Source of the DNA: Sandaracinus amylolyticus
Lineage (GTDB): Bacteria; Myxococcota_A; Polyangia; Polyangiales; Sandaracinaceae
Length of the DNA stretch: 64,000 nt
Assembly (NCBI RefSeq): GCF_000737325.1
Contig: NZ_CP011125.1
Span: 6,572,001-6,636,000 of the forward strand
Direction of reading: 5' to 3'
Program-made: the position numbers and the translations under genes
Notes under the pieces: generated by a model
What the model saw: the letters and a program-made list of their open reading frames with translations, nothing else
What the model was told of the DNA's origin: nothing
Database searches by the model: none
Part shown: positions 46,644 through 55,973 of the stretch, one piece after another
Layout: each line of letters starts with the position of its first letter
Position numbering within the stretch: position 1 is the first letter of the stretch

Positions 46644-48365
46644 GTGGCGAAGAGCCCCGTGCGCACGGTGAAGCACCTTCTGACCCGGCCGATCCGGCTT
46701 CCACGGCTCACGCCCTACGTTCCAGCGCCGGACGATCCGACGATCTTCTGGTTCAACAGCGAGCGCGACGACATCATCCGCGAGGTCACGCGCCGCTGCG
46801 TCGAGCGTCACGTGCACGAGCAGCGCCCGCTCGAGTACGTGCTCAACGAGGTCGCGCACGAAGAGGTGAAGCGGCTCGAGTCGCAGCGCGACGACGAGGC
46901 GCGCGACTCGCTCGGCTTCTGGCGCGGCACGATGCGCCGCGTCGGCCGCATGAGCGAGAGCGAGAAGAAGGAGACGCTCCGGCTCATCTGCGAGCGCATG
47001 GCGTGGGACATCGCGGGCAACTTCGATCCGCGCATCTACCAGTTCGCCACGCGCGCGGTGCCGCCGCTGCTCACCGGCGTGATGAAGCCGTCGGCGCTGC
47101 CCGAGGATCTCATGACGATGGCGAGCGGCACGCACGTCGTCGACGAGATGCTGCGCACCGAGGGCGACATCGATCGCCTGAAGCGCCTCGCGAAGCGCGG
47201 CACGCTGGTGTTCGTCCCGACGCACTCGTCGAACCTCGACTCGATCGCGCTCGGGTACGCGCTGATGCGCGAGGGACTCCCGCCCGTCGTGTACGGCGCG
47301 GGCAAGAACCTCTTCACGAACCCGATCATCAGCTTCTTCATGCACAACCTCGGCGCGTACCGCGTGGATCGCCGCATCCGCGCGGCGCTCTACAAGGACG
47401 TGCTGAAGACGTACTCGTGCGTGATGATCGAGCGCGGGTACCACTCGCTCTTCTTCCCGGGCGGCACGCGCAGCCGCTCGGGGATGCTCGAGCGCAAGCT
47501 GAAGCTCGGCCTCGCGGGCACCGCGATCGAGGCGTTCTCGCGCAACCGCGTGCGCGGCATCGCGCGGCCCGTGTTCTTCGTGCCGACGACGATCAACTAC
47601 GGGCTCGTGCTCGAGGCCGAGACGCTCGTCGAGGACTGGCTGAAGGAAGCCGGCAAGGCGCGCTACATCATCGAGGACGACGAGTTCTCGCAGCTCGATC
47701 GCTGGCTCGCGTTCTTCCGGCGCGTCGCGCAGATGGAGAGCGCGTGCGTGATCCGCTTCGGGCGCCCGCTCGATCCGTTCGGCAACGCGGTCGACGACGA
47801 CGGTGGCTCGCTGACGCCCGACGGGCGCGTGATCGATCCCGGCACCTACGTGCAGTTCCGCGGCGTGCCCACGATCGAGCCGCGGCGCGACGCCGAGTAC
47901 ACGCGCGAGATGGGGCAGGTGCTGGTCGGCGAGTTCGAGCGCGACACCGTGCTGATGTCGACGCAGATCGTCGCGCACGCGCTGTTCCGGCGGCTCGTGC
48001 GCGCGACGCCGGGGGTCGATCTGTTCGGTCGGCTGCGCCATCGCGGCGAGGTCACCGTGCGTCGCGACGATCTCGCGCGCGAGGTCGGGCAGATGCGCGA
48101 GCGGCTGCGTGATCTCGCGTCGCGCGGCGAGGTGCACCTCAGCGAGCTCGCGGATCGCGGGGACGCGACGACGCTGATCGATCGCGTGTTCGCCGCGTGG
48201 AACGGCTACCACCGGCGCACGATCGTGATCGAGCACGACGGGCAGATCACCGCCGAGGACCCGACGATGTTGCTCTACTACCAGAACCGCCTCGTGCCCT
48301 ACGCGGAGCGCGTCGCGGGCGAAGGCGATCTCGCGGCGGCGCGGGAGATCGCTCGGCTGGGCTGA
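46644..48365 (+). CDS. PlsB-like glycerol-3-phosphate/DHAP acyltransferase
   Basis: This 573-residue protein starts at a GTG with GGAGGAG at ideal spacing. The acyltransferase core resembles the long PlsB/GNPAT group: VFVPTHSSNLDSIALGYAL (HxxxxD, near residue 193), VYGAGKNLFTNPIISFFMH, GAYRVDRRIRAALYKDVLK and FFPGGTRSRSGMLERKLKLG near residue 271. In this last motif the usual Glu of (F/P)EGxRS is a Gly. A long C-terminal part (about 430-573) has no clear match. It should acylate the sn-1 position of glycerol-3-phosphate or DHAP at the inner membrane. A GpsA-like gene follows 108 bp downstream. Confidence 0.83.
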   Translation: MAKSPVRTVKHLLTRPIRLPRLTPYVPAPDDPTIFWFNSERDDIIREVTRRCVERHVHEQRPLEYVLNEVAHEEVKRLESQRDDEARDSLGFWRGTMRRVGRMSESEKKETLRLICERMAWDIAGNFDPRIYQFATRAVPPLLTGVMKPSALPEDLMTMASGTHVVDEMLRTEGDIDRLKRLAKRGTLVFVPTHSSNLDSIALGYALMREGLPPVVYGAGKNLFTNPIISFFMHNLGAYRVDRRIRAALYKDVLKTYSCVMIERGYHSLFFPGGTRSRSGMLERKLKLGLAGTAIEAFSRNRVRGIARPVFFVPTTINYGLVLEAETLVEDWLKEAGKARYIIEDDEFSQLDRWLAFFRRVAQMESACVIRFGRPLDPFGNAVDDDGGSLTPDGRVIDPGTYVQFRGVPTIEPRRDAEYTREMGQVLVGEFERDTVLMSTQIVAHALFRRLVRATPGVDLFGRLRHRGEVTVRRDDLAREVGQMRERLRDLASRGEVHLSELADRGDATTLIDRVFAAWNGYHRRTIVIEHDGQITAEDPTMLLYYQNRLVPYAERVAGEGDLAAAREIARLG

Positions 48366-48400
48366 TTCCCCCGGGGGCTCCGCCCCCGTACCCCGGCCGC
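48366..48400 (+). repeat. dispersed palindrome GGGGGCT..GCCCCC-GTACCCC
   Basis: Immediately after the PlsB-like stop is CCCGGGGGCTCCGCCCCCGT followed by ACCCCG. The same element occurs in reverse orientation in the 88-bp repeat region (near 15620-15640). It can form a strong hairpin and may act as a transcription terminator or RNA-stability element. Confidence 0.7.
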
Positions 48401-48473
48401 AGCGCGTGGCGCTGCGATGCGCTTCGCGCTCGCGCCGAACGGTGCACGTGACTGGCTCGCTTGGAGGAGATCG

Positions 48474-49409
48474 ATGAGCACGCCCATCGGAGTGATCGGA
48501 GGAGGCGGCTTCGGCGTCGGGCTCGCGCGCGCGATCGCGCGCAACGGGCGGACCGCGACGCTGTGGAGCCGGCGCGACGGCGAGGTCGGCGAGCGCATCG
48601 AGCCGACGCGCGATATCGCCGCGCTCGGGCGCTGCGAGCTGATCTTCGTGTCGGTGCCCTCGATGCACGTCGCGAAGGTCGCGGAGCAGCTCGGCAGGCA
48701 CCTCGACGGGCGGCACCTGCTCGTGCACGTCAGCCGCGGTCTCGTCGGCGAGGAGCTGCGCACGGTGAGCCGCGTGCTGCGCGAGCTGACGCCGGCGCGT
48801 CGCGTGGGATGCCTCGCGGGGCCGATCTCTGCGAAGTCGATCGCGGAGGGTGTGCCCGGAGGCGGCATCGTGGGCACCGGCTTCCCCGAGGTCGCGGACG
48901 CGCTGCGCGAAGCGATCGCGGGACCGACGCTGCGCCTCTATCAGACCGAGGACGTCGTCGGCGTCGAGGTGAGCGCGGCGCTCGTCGGGCTCCTCGCGCT
49001 CGCGATCGGCTACGCGCAGGAGATGGGGATCAACCCAGCGGCGCTCGCGATCCTCGCGACGCGCGGGATGGTCGAGACCGCGCGCATCGGCGTGTCGCTG
49101 GGCGCCGACGATCGCACGTTCGCGGGCGTCGCGGGCTACGGCGATCTGATCGCGGCGGTCGCGGGCGACGAGCGCCCCGAGCTCGAGCTCGGGCGCGCGC
49201 TGGGACGCGGGCTGACCCTGCAGCAGGCGGGCGAGCACGCGGGCGCGTACATCGAGGGCGTGACCATCGCGCGACGCGTGCAGCGCCACGCGATGCGCCG
49301 CGGGATCGAGGTGCCGATCATCGAGGCGCTCGCGGACGCGCTCGACGGCAAGCTCACGCCGACCGGCGTCATCGAGCGGCTGATGTCGCGTCGCTCGAAG
49401 CGCGAGTAA
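48474..49409 (+). CDS. GpsA-like dehydrogenase lacking the conserved catalytic lysines
   Basis: This protein has 311 residues, with GGAGGAG just upstream of the ATG. The N-terminal Rossmann motif IGVIGGGGFGVGLARAIARN and the overall fold match NAD(P)-dependent glycerol-3-phosphate dehydrogenase. Two lysines conserved in that family are absent: the VxKG motif reads LVHVSRGL (residue 84 region), and the GAxKN motif reads SAALVGLLALAIG (residue 170 region). It also has CLAGPISAKS in place of GPSFAxE. It may be an inactive paralogue, a regulator, or an enzyme with changed chemistry. It follows the PlsB-like acyltransferase, the normal metabolic partner of GpsA. Confidence 0.8.
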   Translation: MSTPIGVIGGGGFGVGLARAIARNGRTATLWSRRDGEVGERIEPTRDIAALGRCELIFVSVPSMHVAKVAEQLGRHLDGRHLLVHVSRGLVGEELRTVSRVLRELTPARRVGCLAGPISAKSIAEGVPGGGIVGTGFPEVADALREAIAGPTLRLYQTEDVVGVEVSAALVGLLALAIGYAQEMGINPAALAILATRGMVETARIGVSLGADDRTFAGVAGYGDLIAAVAGDERPELELGRALGRGLTLQQAGEHAGAYIEGVTIARRVQRHAMRRGIEVPIIEALADALDGKLTPTGVIERLMSRRSKRE

Positions 49410-49475
49410 ACGCTGGCCTACCAGGGCCGCGTTCGGTGACAATGATCCCCTTCGTTCTCGATGGGGGAAGTCACG

Positions 49476-50261
49476 ATGCGGGTACGAACGAGCGACGGTC
49501 ACGAGCTCTCGGTGCGGACGATCGGCGAAGGGCGCCTGCCCGTGCTGTTCGTGCACGGGTGGATGGTCTCGAGCAGCGTCTGGGACGAGATGCTCGAGGC
49601 GATGCAGCCGCGCGACCAGCGGTGGATCCTCCCGGATCTGCGAGGCACGGGCGCGTCCGATCGACCCTCGCAGGGGCACGGGATCGAGCAGCACGCCGAG
49701 GATCTGATCGCGGTCGCGGATGCGGTGGGCGCATCGCGGTTCGCGATCGTCGGGCACAGCATGGGCGGTCAGCTCGCCCAGCTCCTCGCGGCGCGCCACC
49801 CCGATCGCGTGCTCGGCGTGGTGCTGCTCTCGCCGGTGCCCGCGTCGGGCATCCCGCTCCCGCCCGAGGTGGTCGAGCTCTTCTCGACGTGCGCCGGCGA
49901 CCGCGCAAAGCAGACGGGCATCCTCGGCGCGGCGTGCAAGGACCTCTCGGAGGCGAGCCGCGAGCGCCTGCTCGAGCACTCCCTCCAGACGAGCGACGCC
50001 GCGATCCGCGAAGGCTTCGACTCGTGGCGCGCCGGTGGCTTCGCGCACGAGCTCGCCGCCGTGCGCGCGCCGGTGCTCTGCGTCGCGTGCGACGATCCGT
50101 TCCTGCCGCCGGAGTTCCTGCGCGCGACGGTCGTGGATCCGATCGCGCGCGGCACCCTCGTGCACCTTCCGGGGCCGGGGCACTACCTGCCGAACGAGCG
50201 CCCGCGCGAGACCGCGGCGATCGTCGCAGCGTTCCTCGCCGCGCTGCCGACCGATGCCTGA
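49476..50261 (+). CDS. alpha/beta hydrolase
   Basis: This protein has 261 residues. The ATG at 49476 was chosen because GGGGGAAG lies five bases upstream; the ATG at 49461 would include it. The fold is clear: LPVLFVHGWMVSSSVWDE (oxyanion loop), LPDLRGTGASDRP, the nucleophile elbow IVGHSMGGQLAQLLA near residue 92, an acid in CVACDDPFLPPEF and the His in PGPGHYLPNERP. It belongs with esterases, lactonases and haloalkane-dehalogenase-like enzymes; the substrate is open. The next small gene overlaps its stop. Confidence 0.9.
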   Translation: MRVRTSDGHELSVRTIGEGRLPVLFVHGWMVSSSVWDEMLEAMQPRDQRWILPDLRGTGASDRPSQGHGIEQHAEDLIAVADAVGASRFAIVGHSMGGQLAQLLAARHPDRVLGVVLLSPVPASGIPLPPEVVELFSTCAGDRAKQTGILGAACKDLSEASRERLLEHSLQTSDAAIREGFDSWRAGGFAHELAAVRAPVLCVACDDPFLPPEFLRATVVDPIARGTLVHLPGPGHYLPNERPRETAAIVAAFLAALPTDA

Positions 50262-50661
50262 CGAGCGCGCGCGCTGGTCGATCCGCTTCACGCCGGTGCC
50301 CGCCGACGGCACGCCGGTGATCGTGGAGGCGCGCTTTCGCGACGTGGTCCTGCAGGACGACGCGGACGTCGACGAGTGGACCCGGCGCGTCGACGTGGAC
50401 CTCGCGCGGTTCGGCGGCGGGATCGATCTGCTGATCGATCTCTCGGGGCTGCGCGTGCTCCCGGCCGCGAGCCGGCGCTTCGGCGAGATGCGCGCGCGCA
50501 TCCTCGCCAAGCACGCGCGGCAGTCGGTTCGCTACGGCGCGGACCGCTGGACCGCGACGAGCGTCAACACGAGCCGCGTGCTGCACGGCGCCGACGCGAA
50601 CATCTACGCGACGCGCGAGGCCGCGCTCGCGGCGCTGATCGAGGCGCGACGCGCCCTCTAG
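50254..50661 (+). CDS. small cytoplasmic protein, possibly STAS-like
   Basis: This 135-residue protein starts inside the last codons of the hydrolase gene, so the two are coupled. A beta-alpha-beta core (GGIDLLIDLSGLRVLPAAS, FGEMRARILAKHARQSVRYG, AALAALIEARRAL) resembles the SpoIIAA/STAS fold or the DUF-type proteins related to it. No catalytic or membrane segment is seen. It is convergent with the RNase D gene, with 7 bp between the ends. Confidence 0.6.
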   Translation: MPDERARWSIRFTPVPADGTPVIVEARFRDVVLQDDADVDEWTRRVDVDLARFGGGIDLLIDLSGLRVLPAASRRFGEMRARILAKHARQSVRYGADRWTATSVNTSRVLHGADANIYATREAALAALIEARRAL

Positions 50662-50668
50662 CGGATGG

Positions 50669-51793
50669 TCAAGCTCCCTTGACGATCTGGATCACCACGC
50701 GCCCGTAGCGCTCGACGCGGCACGCACCGAAGCCGGGGACGTCGAGGAGCTCGCGCTCGTCGCTGGGCGCGCGCCCCGCGAGATCGCGGAGGCAGTGCCC
50801 CGGCAGCACGACCTGCACGTTCACGCCGCGCGCGTCGGCCTCGGCCTTGCGCCACGTCGTGAGCGCCGTCTCGATGCGCTTGCGACGCTCGCGCTGCTCG
50901 AAGGGCGGCGCAGGAGGACGCAGCAGATCGAGCTCGTCGCGCGGCACCTCGCGCGCGTCGAGGCCGCGCGCGACCGCTTCGAGGATCGCGGGCGCGAGCT
51001 CGGGCCGCTTCGCGAGCGCGTGGATCGCGTCGAGCGCCGCGCGATCGCGCGGCATCTTGCGCGCGATCACGATCAGCACCGGGTTCGGCAGCACGCGGAA
51101 CGGCGGCACGTCCTCGTCCTGCGCGATGCGCTCGCGCAGCGCCGCGATCTCGCGCAGCACCGCGCGCTGCGCGCCGGTGCGCAGATCGCCGGCGCCCTTC
51201 ACGCGCAGCCACGCGGGCCCGGGCTCTTCCTCGGGCTCGGCGTTCGCGCTCGCGGCCCACGCCGACTCCACGCGCACCTCCTCGAGGATCTCCGCGTCGG
51301 CGCAGCGCTCGCGCAGCAGCGACGCGAGCGGGAGCAGGTGCCGCACGTCTTGCTCGAGGTACGCGCGCTCCGCGTCGTCGAGCGGGCGCTTGCCCCAGTC
51401 CGCCTGCTGCAGGTCCTTGCCGATCGACACGCCGAGGTGCTTGCCGAGCAGCGACGAGAGCCCCGTCGAGAGCTCGCCGAGGAAGCGCGCCGCGACCGCG
51501 GTGTCGAACACGTTCGCGAGCGGCAGCCCCTCGCGCGCGAGGAGGCGCGCGTCGAACGCGCAGTCGTGCAGCACCTTCTCCGGCCCTGCCGCGCCGAGGA
51601 TCGGCGCGAGCGCGCGACGATCGACGATCGCGAGCGTGTCGATCAGCGCGACGCCCTGCGGGTGCGCGATCTGCATCGTGCAGAGGCGCGTGCGGTAGCG
51701 ATAGAGGCCATCGCCCTCGGTGTCGAGACCGATCGCCGGCGCGGCGGCGAGCGCGCGCGCGAGGCGCTCGAGCTCTTCGGGACGATCGATCAT
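50669..51793 (-). CDS. rnd: ribonuclease D
   Basis: This 374-residue protein is close to the usual RNase D size. The DEDD exonuclease core shows GLDTEGDGLYRYRT (first D and E), VLHDCAFDARLLAREG (second D) and the YLEQDVRHLLPLASLL end (third D and Tyr). One HRDC-type domain follows at about residues 215-290 (GAQRAVLREIAALRERIAQDED), and a second helical segment ends in VPGFGACRVERYG. It trims the 3' ends of tRNA precursors. The ATG at 51793 starts the fold. It is divergent from the DciA gene with 48 bp between starts. Confidence 0.9.
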   Translation of the reverse strand: MIDRPEELERLARALAAAPAIGLDTEGDGLYRYRTRLCTMQIAHPQGVALIDTLAIVDRRALAPILGAAGPEKVLHDCAFDARLLAREGLPLANVFDTAVAARFLGELSTGLSSLLGKHLGVSIGKDLQQADWGKRPLDDAERAYLEQDVRHLLPLASLLRERCADAEILEEVRVESAWAASANAEPEEEPGPAWLRVKGAGDLRTGAQRAVLREIAALRERIAQDEDVPPFRVLPNPVLIVIARKMPRDRAALDAIHALAKRPELAPAILEAVARGLDAREVPRDELDLLRPPAPPFEQRERRKRIETALTTWRKAEADARGVNVQVVLPGHCLRDLAGRAPSDERELLDVPGFGACRVERYGRVVIQIVKGA

Positions 51794-51819
51794 CGACCGA
51801 GCGTATCGCACCGCGGTGC

Positions 51820-51825
51820 TACGCT
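51820..51825 (+). promoter_or_regulatory. candidate -10 box of the DciA gene
   Basis: TACGCT lies 16 bp before the ATG at 51842, leaving a leader of about 10 nt. It fits the short-leader pattern seen elsewhere in the window. Confidence 0.3.
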
Positions 51826-51841
51826 CGCTGCGATTTCCGCG

Positions 51842-52363
51842 ATGCAGAGCCGCACCCGACGACGACGCAGAGGTCCTCAGCACGGCGTCGCGAGTCTCGC
51901 CGAGCTCGTGCCGCGCGTGTACCCGTCGAACGAGCCCGACGAGCTGCGGCTGGTGCGCGCGATCGCGTGGTGGGAGCGCCACGTGCCGCCGCGCGTGTCG
52001 CGCAACGCGCGGCCCGCGAAGCTGTATCGCGGCACGCTGATGATCCACGCGGTGACGAGCGCGTGGTCGCAGGAGATCTCGATGCTCCTGCCGGGGTGGA
52101 TGCAGGCGCTCTCGCGCGCGGTGCCGGGCATCGATCCGACGAAGGTGCGCATCAAGGTCGGCCCGCTCCCGCCGAAGCCGCCGAGCAAGCCGGTGCCGCC
52201 GCCGATCGCGCCGCTCTCGCTGACCGATCTGCCCGATCAGGTCGCGGCGTCGCTGATCACGATCGCCGACGATCAGGTGCGCGACGCCGTCGCGAAGGCC
52301 GCCGCGCAGTCGCTCGCGCCGCGCGGTCCGCGCGCGCCGACGCGACGGACCGGTCGCGGATGA
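51842..52363 (+). CDS. DciA-family (DUF721) replicative helicase loader-like protein
   Basis: This 173-residue protein starts with a basic tail (SRTRRRRRGPQHG). The DUF721 core at about residues 20-100 contains AIAWWERHVPPRVSRNARP, YRGTLMIHAVTSAWSQEISML and KVRIKVGP, matching the DciA domain that binds DnaB and helps load it in bacteria lacking DnaC/DnaI. The C-terminal part is Pro-rich then helical. It is divergent from RNase D and convergent with trpB. Confidence 0.82.
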   Translation: MQSRTRRRRRGPQHGVASLAELVPRVYPSNEPDELRLVRAIAWWERHVPPRVSRNARPAKLYRGTLMIHAVTSAWSQEISMLLPGWMQALSRAVPGIDPTKVRIKVGPLPPKPPSKPVPPPIAPLSLTDLPDQVAASLITIADDQVRDAVAKAAAQSLAPRGPRAPTRRTGRG

Positions 52364-52372
52364 GCCGCGGGC

Positions 52373-53566
52373 TCAGTGCGACGTGCCGCGCGCCGCGAGC
52401 GCGTCGCGCACCGTGTTCAGATCCTTGTCGCCGCGGCCGCTCAGCGATACGACGATGCGCGCGTCCTTGCCGAGCTGCTTCGCGATCGGGTGCAGCGCCG
52501 CGATCGCGTGGCTGCTCTCGAGCGCGGGCAGGATGCCCTCGGTGCGCGCGAGCAGCTGGAACCCGGCGAGCGCCTCTTCGTCGTCGACGCTCACGTACTG
52601 CGCGCGCCCGGTGTCGCGCAGCCACGCGTGCTCGGGCCCGACGCCCGGATAGTCGAGGCCCGCGCTGATCGAGTGCGCCTCGACGATCTGTCCGTCGTCG
52701 TCCTGCAGCACGTAGGTGCGCATGCCGTGGAGCACGCCGGGCTTGCCCGCGGTGAGCGTCGCGGCGTGCTTGCCGCTCGCGATCCCGTGCCCCGCGGCCT
52801 CGACGCCGAAGAGCTTCACGCTCGGATCGTCGACGAATCCCGCGAAGATGCCCATCGCGTTCGAGCCGCCGCCGACCGCGGCCACCACCGCGTCGGGCAG
52901 CACGTTCTCGTCGGCGAGGATCTGCGCGCGCGCTTCGTCGCCGATCACGCGCTGGAAGTCGCGCACGATCGAGGGATACGGATGCGGCCCCGCGACCGAG
53001 CCCACGCAGTAGTACGTGGTCGCGACGTTCGTGACCCAGTCGCGCATCGCCTCGTTCATCGCGTCCTTGAGCGTCGCGCTGCCGCTCGTGACCGGGACGA
53101 CCTTCGCGCCGAGCAGCTCCATGCGCTGCACGTTGGGCGACTGACGGCGTACGTCCTCGGCGCCCATGAACACCTCGCAGCGCAGGCCGAGCAGCGCGCA
53201 CGCGGTCGCGGTCGCGACGCCGTGCTGTCCCGCGCCGGTCTCCGCGATGACGCGCGGCTTGCCCATCCGCTTGGCGAGGAGGACCTGACCGACGGTGTTG
53301 TTCACCTTGTGAGCGCCGGTGTGGCAGAGGTCCTCGCGCTTCAGCCACACGCGCGCGCCGACCTCGCGCGAGAGGTTCTCGGCGAAGAAGAGCGGCGTCG
53401 GTCGGCCCACCCAGCGCGCGAGGAGCTCGAGCCGGCGCGCCTCGAACGCCGCGTCGGCGCGCGCGGCGGCGTAGGCGCTCTCGAGGTCGTCCAGCGCGGG
53501 GATCAGGGTCTCGGCGACGAAGCGGCCGCCGAAGGGACCGAAACGACCGGGCAGCGACGTGGACAT
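52373..53566 (-). CDS. trpB: tryptophan synthase beta chain
   Basis: This 397-residue protein has the full-length TrpB1 pattern: [13 protein letters not shown] at the start, the PLP-binding Lys in [13 protein letters not shown] (near residue 90), [14 protein letters not shown], the phosphate-binding [15 protein letters not shown] and the C-terminal [12 protein letters not shown]. It condenses indole with serine and works as a TrpA2TrpB2 complex. trpA lies upstream on the same strand, 217 bp away, which reverses the usual trpB-trpA order and leaves a palindrome-rich gap in between. Confidence 0.97.
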   Translation of the reverse strand: MSTSLPGRFGPFGGRFVAETLIPALDDLESAYAAARADAAFEARRLELLARWVGRPTPLFFAENLSREVGARVWLKREDLCHTGAHKVNNTVGQVLLAKRMGKPRVIAETGAGQHGVATATACALLGLRCEVFMGAEDVRRQSPNVQRMELLGAKVVPVTSGSATLKDAMNEAMRDWVTNVATTYYCVGSVAGPHPYPSIVRDFQRVIGDEARAQILADENVLPDAVVAAVGGGSNAMGIFAGFVDDPSVKLFGVEAAGHGIASGKHAATLTAGKPGVLHGMRTYVLQDDDGQIVEAHSISAGLDYPGVGPEHAWLRDTGRAQYVSVDDEEALAGFQLLARTEGILPALESSHAIAALHPIAKQLGKDARIVVSLSGRGDKDLNTVRDALAARGTSH

Positions 53567-53783
53567 GTGGAGCGACGTTCTAGAGGCCCGGTGCGGGAGC
53601 GTCGAGGTGCCGCATGGCCCACATCGACGGGCCGGAGCGAGGTATCGACCGGGTCGATGGCTCGTCAGGGAGGCATCGATGGCGTCGATGAAACGGCGGA
53701 GCACGTACACGTGCACGTCTCACGAGAACGAGAACGTGTACGGAGGCGCTGCTCGGCCGCGGTCCGGGGCTCGACGCGGGAAG
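53567..53783. repeat. trpA-trpB gap with CACGTG-type palindromes
   Basis: This 217-bp gap contains GTACACGTGCACGT at about 53705 followed by GAGAACGAGAACGTGTAC, plus GGTCGATGG/GGCATCGATGG short repeats at 53650-53690. It is a member of the GTGCACGTG-rich intergenic family. It may carry a second promoter for trpB or an attenuation-like structure; no leader peptide with Trp codons is seen. Confidence 0.5.
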
Positions 53784-54563
53784 TCAGCCGAGCGTGCTGC
53801 GAAGAGAGCGGACGAGCTCGCTCGCGCCGGCGACGCCTCGCTCGGCGATCGCGGTCACCAGCGCGCTGCCGACGACGATGCCGTCGACGTGGGGCGCCGC
53901 GCGGCGCGCGTCGTCGGCGGTCTTGATGCCGAAGCCGAGCGCGACCTTGTGGCCCGTCGCGGTGCGCACCTCGGCCGCGCGCTTCGCGGCGACCTCGAGA
54001 TCCGCGTGCCCTGCGCCCGTCACGCCCGCGACCGAGATGACGTAGACGAACGACGTCGCGACCTCCGCGGCGCGCGCGACGCGCGCGGGCGTGCTCGTCG
54101 GCGCGACCAGCGGCACCCAGTCGAGCCCGAGCGCGACCACGTGATCGCGCAGCGCCGGCGCCTCCTCGGGCGGGAGATCGACGACGAGGAATCCGTCGGC
54201 GCCCGCGTCCTTCGCCTCGCGCGCGACCTTCGCCTCGCCGCGCGCCGCGAGCGGGTTGTAGTAACCGAAGAGCAGGATCGGGACGCTCGTCCGCGCACGC
54301 GCCGCGCGCACCGCATCGAGCACGCCCGAGAGCGTCGTGCCCGCGCGCAGCGCGCGCTCGCTCGCGCGCTGGATCACCGGACCGTCGGCGGTGGGATCAC
54401 TGAACGGCACGCCGAGCTCGATCACGTCGGCGCCGGCCTCGGCGATCGCGACGATCAGATCGGGCGTGGACGCGAGGTCGGGATCGCCGGCGCAGAGATA
54501 CGTGATCAGCGCGGGCCGCTTCTCCGCGGCAGCACGCTCGAAGGCCTGGGCGATGCGCGACAT
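53784..54563 (-). CDS. trpA: tryptophan synthase alpha chain
   Basis: This 259-residue TIM barrel has the TrpA catalytic Glu in VIELGVPFSDPTADGP (near residue 47) and the matching Asp a few residues on. It also has YYNPLAARGEAKVAREAKDAGADGF and VYVISVAGVTGAG and LGFGIKTADDARRA, the indole-3-glycerol-phosphate binding loops. It releases indole from indole-3-glycerol phosphate for TrpB. The ATG at 54563 was chosen; a GTG at 54584 is possible. It precedes trpB, and trpF lies 4.4 kb upstream on the same strand. Confidence 0.95.
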   Translation of the reverse strand: MSRIAQAFERAAAEKRPALITYLCAGDPDLASTPDLIVAIAEAGADVIELGVPFSDPTADGPVIQRASERALRAGTTLSGVLDAVRAARARTSVPILLFGYYNPLAARGEAKVAREAKDAGADGFLVVDLPPEEAPALRDHVVALGLDWVPLVAPTSTPARVARAAEVATSFVYVISVAGVTGAGHADLEVAAKRAAEVRTATGHKVALGFGIKTADDARRAAPHVDGIVVGSALVTAIAERGVAGASELVRSLRSTLG

Positions 54564-54637
54564 GCGGCGAGGTTGGGGGCTCACGCGTGCAGGCGCAAGC
54601 GTTGGATCGCGGCGTTGCGACGGCTTGGAGCGGCCGC

Positions 54638-55888
54638 TCAGGCGCCGCTCACCTTGCTCGTGAAGCCACCCTCGATGACGCCGCCCGCACCCGCGAGCAT
54701 CCAGTCGTACACGTCGCCTTCGGCGATCGACACGCTCACGCCCGCGCGCAGATCGATGCGGTTCGTCGAGTGGTTCGCGAGGCGCCCCTCGATGCGATCA
54801 CCACGCCACGACGTGACCGCGATCCACATGTACTCGCGGCCGCCCTTCCGGTCGTCGAAGCCGTGCTTCACGTAGAGCGCCTCGTGCACGTCGAGGCCCG
54901 CGGAGAAGCGCTCGCGCGCGCGCGGGAGCGTCGCGACCGCCTCGCGATGCGCGGCCTCCATCGCGTCCGCGTCGTACGCGCCGCCCATCGTCTTCGGCGC
55001 ACCGAGCAGCGCGTCGAGCGCGCGCGACGCCCACACGTCGTCGCGCACACCGGGCGGCGCGACGAGCTCGAGGAAGGGCTCGTGCTGTCCCGCGGGCGCG
55101 AGGCGCAGCCCGATCGATGCGCCGCGACCGCGATCGTTCGGCGCCGACTGGCCGCGCGCGCGCGCGAGGTGGCCGTGATCGATCGTGATCGTCTCACCGA
55201 GCGTCACGCGCTCGAGCTTGCCGCGCTTGTCGATCGCCTCGCGCTCGAGCGACTCCACGATCGCCTGCGCGACGGCGTTGACGAGCTGGAGCACGGGTCG
55301 CTCGGTGCCCGGCGTGATCGCGCGCATCGAGAGGTTCGGCAGGCCGTACGAGGGCATGCCGAGCGTCGTCATCCAGCCGAGCCCGTCGTCGCCGCGCGAG
55401 ACCGGCAGGATGAGATCGCGCGTCGCGACGAAGCGCGGCTGCGCGTCGACCGGCCGATCGACGTCGCTCGAAGGCAGCGCGCGCCGTCGATCGACGTCGA
55501 GGATCACGCCGTCGTGCAGGCTCGCGACGGCGCGCGAGCCCGCGAGCGCGAGCGCCGATCCCGGGAAGCCGGGGAGGATCGGCAGCGTGACCGCGACGAT
55601 CGCGGCGTGCGACGCGCGCGCGATGCGCGCGATCTCGTCCTCGCCGGTGCCGAGGTAGCGCATCATCTCGAGCGGCGGCGCGGGGAGCGCGCGCGCGGGC
55701 TGCACGTCGACGGTCAACAGCTCGGGCCGCGCGATCAACATCCGCGCGATGCCGCCGATCGGCTCGGCGAGCGAGCCGAGCTCCTGCTCGACGTGCGCCC
55801 GGAGCGAGCGCGCGTCGGGTGGAGCGCCCGGCCCGAGATAGATCGCGAAGAGGTTGCGCAGCAGCGGCTCGACCGGGATCGTCGGCAT
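54638..55888 (-). CDS. DUF2314-containing protein
   Basis: This 416-residue cytoplasmic protein ends in a DUF2314 domain (about residues 310-405: AMEAAHREAVATLPRARERF, EYMWIAVTSWRGDRIEGRLA, GVSVSIAEGDVYDWML). The N-terminal 300 residues are unrecognised and beta/alpha mixed, with a long charged loop. DUF2314 proteins occur next to toxins, secretion systems and signalling genes but have no assigned activity. No signal peptide or membrane helix is seen. The gene upstream at 55974 is 85 bp away on the same strand. Confidence 0.75.
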   Translation of the reverse strand: MPTIPVEPLLRNLFAIYLGPGAPPDARSLRAHVEQELGSLAEPIGGIARMLIARPELLTVDVQPARALPAPPLEMMRYLGTGEDEIARIARASHAAIVAVTLPILPGFPGSALALAGSRAVASLHDGVILDVDRRRALPSSDVDRPVDAQPRFVATRDLILPVSRGDDGLGWMTTLGMPSYGLPNLSMRAITPGTERPVLQLVNAVAQAIVESLEREAIDKRGKLERVTLGETITIDHGHLARARGQSAPNDRGRGASIGLRLAPAGQHEPFLELVAPPGVRDDVWASRALDALLGAPKTMGGAYDADAMEAAHREAVATLPRARERFSAGLDVHEALYVKHGFDDRKGGREYMWIAVTSWRGDRIEGRLANHSTNRIDLRAGVSVSIAEGDVYDWMLAGAGGVIEGGFTSKVSGA

Positions 55889-55973
55889 GCGCCCAGCTTA
55901 CTCGCGCGCGCCCGGAACCGAAGCGGAGCGAGCGCGCCATCGCCGAGCGGGAACGCCCGGACCGTGACGCAGA

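Noticed and set aside
46467-50510. A 1347-codon minus-strand frame opposite the PlsB-like and GpsA-like genes
   Set aside because: The plus-strand genes have strong motifs, ribosome sites and codon bias; this frame has none.
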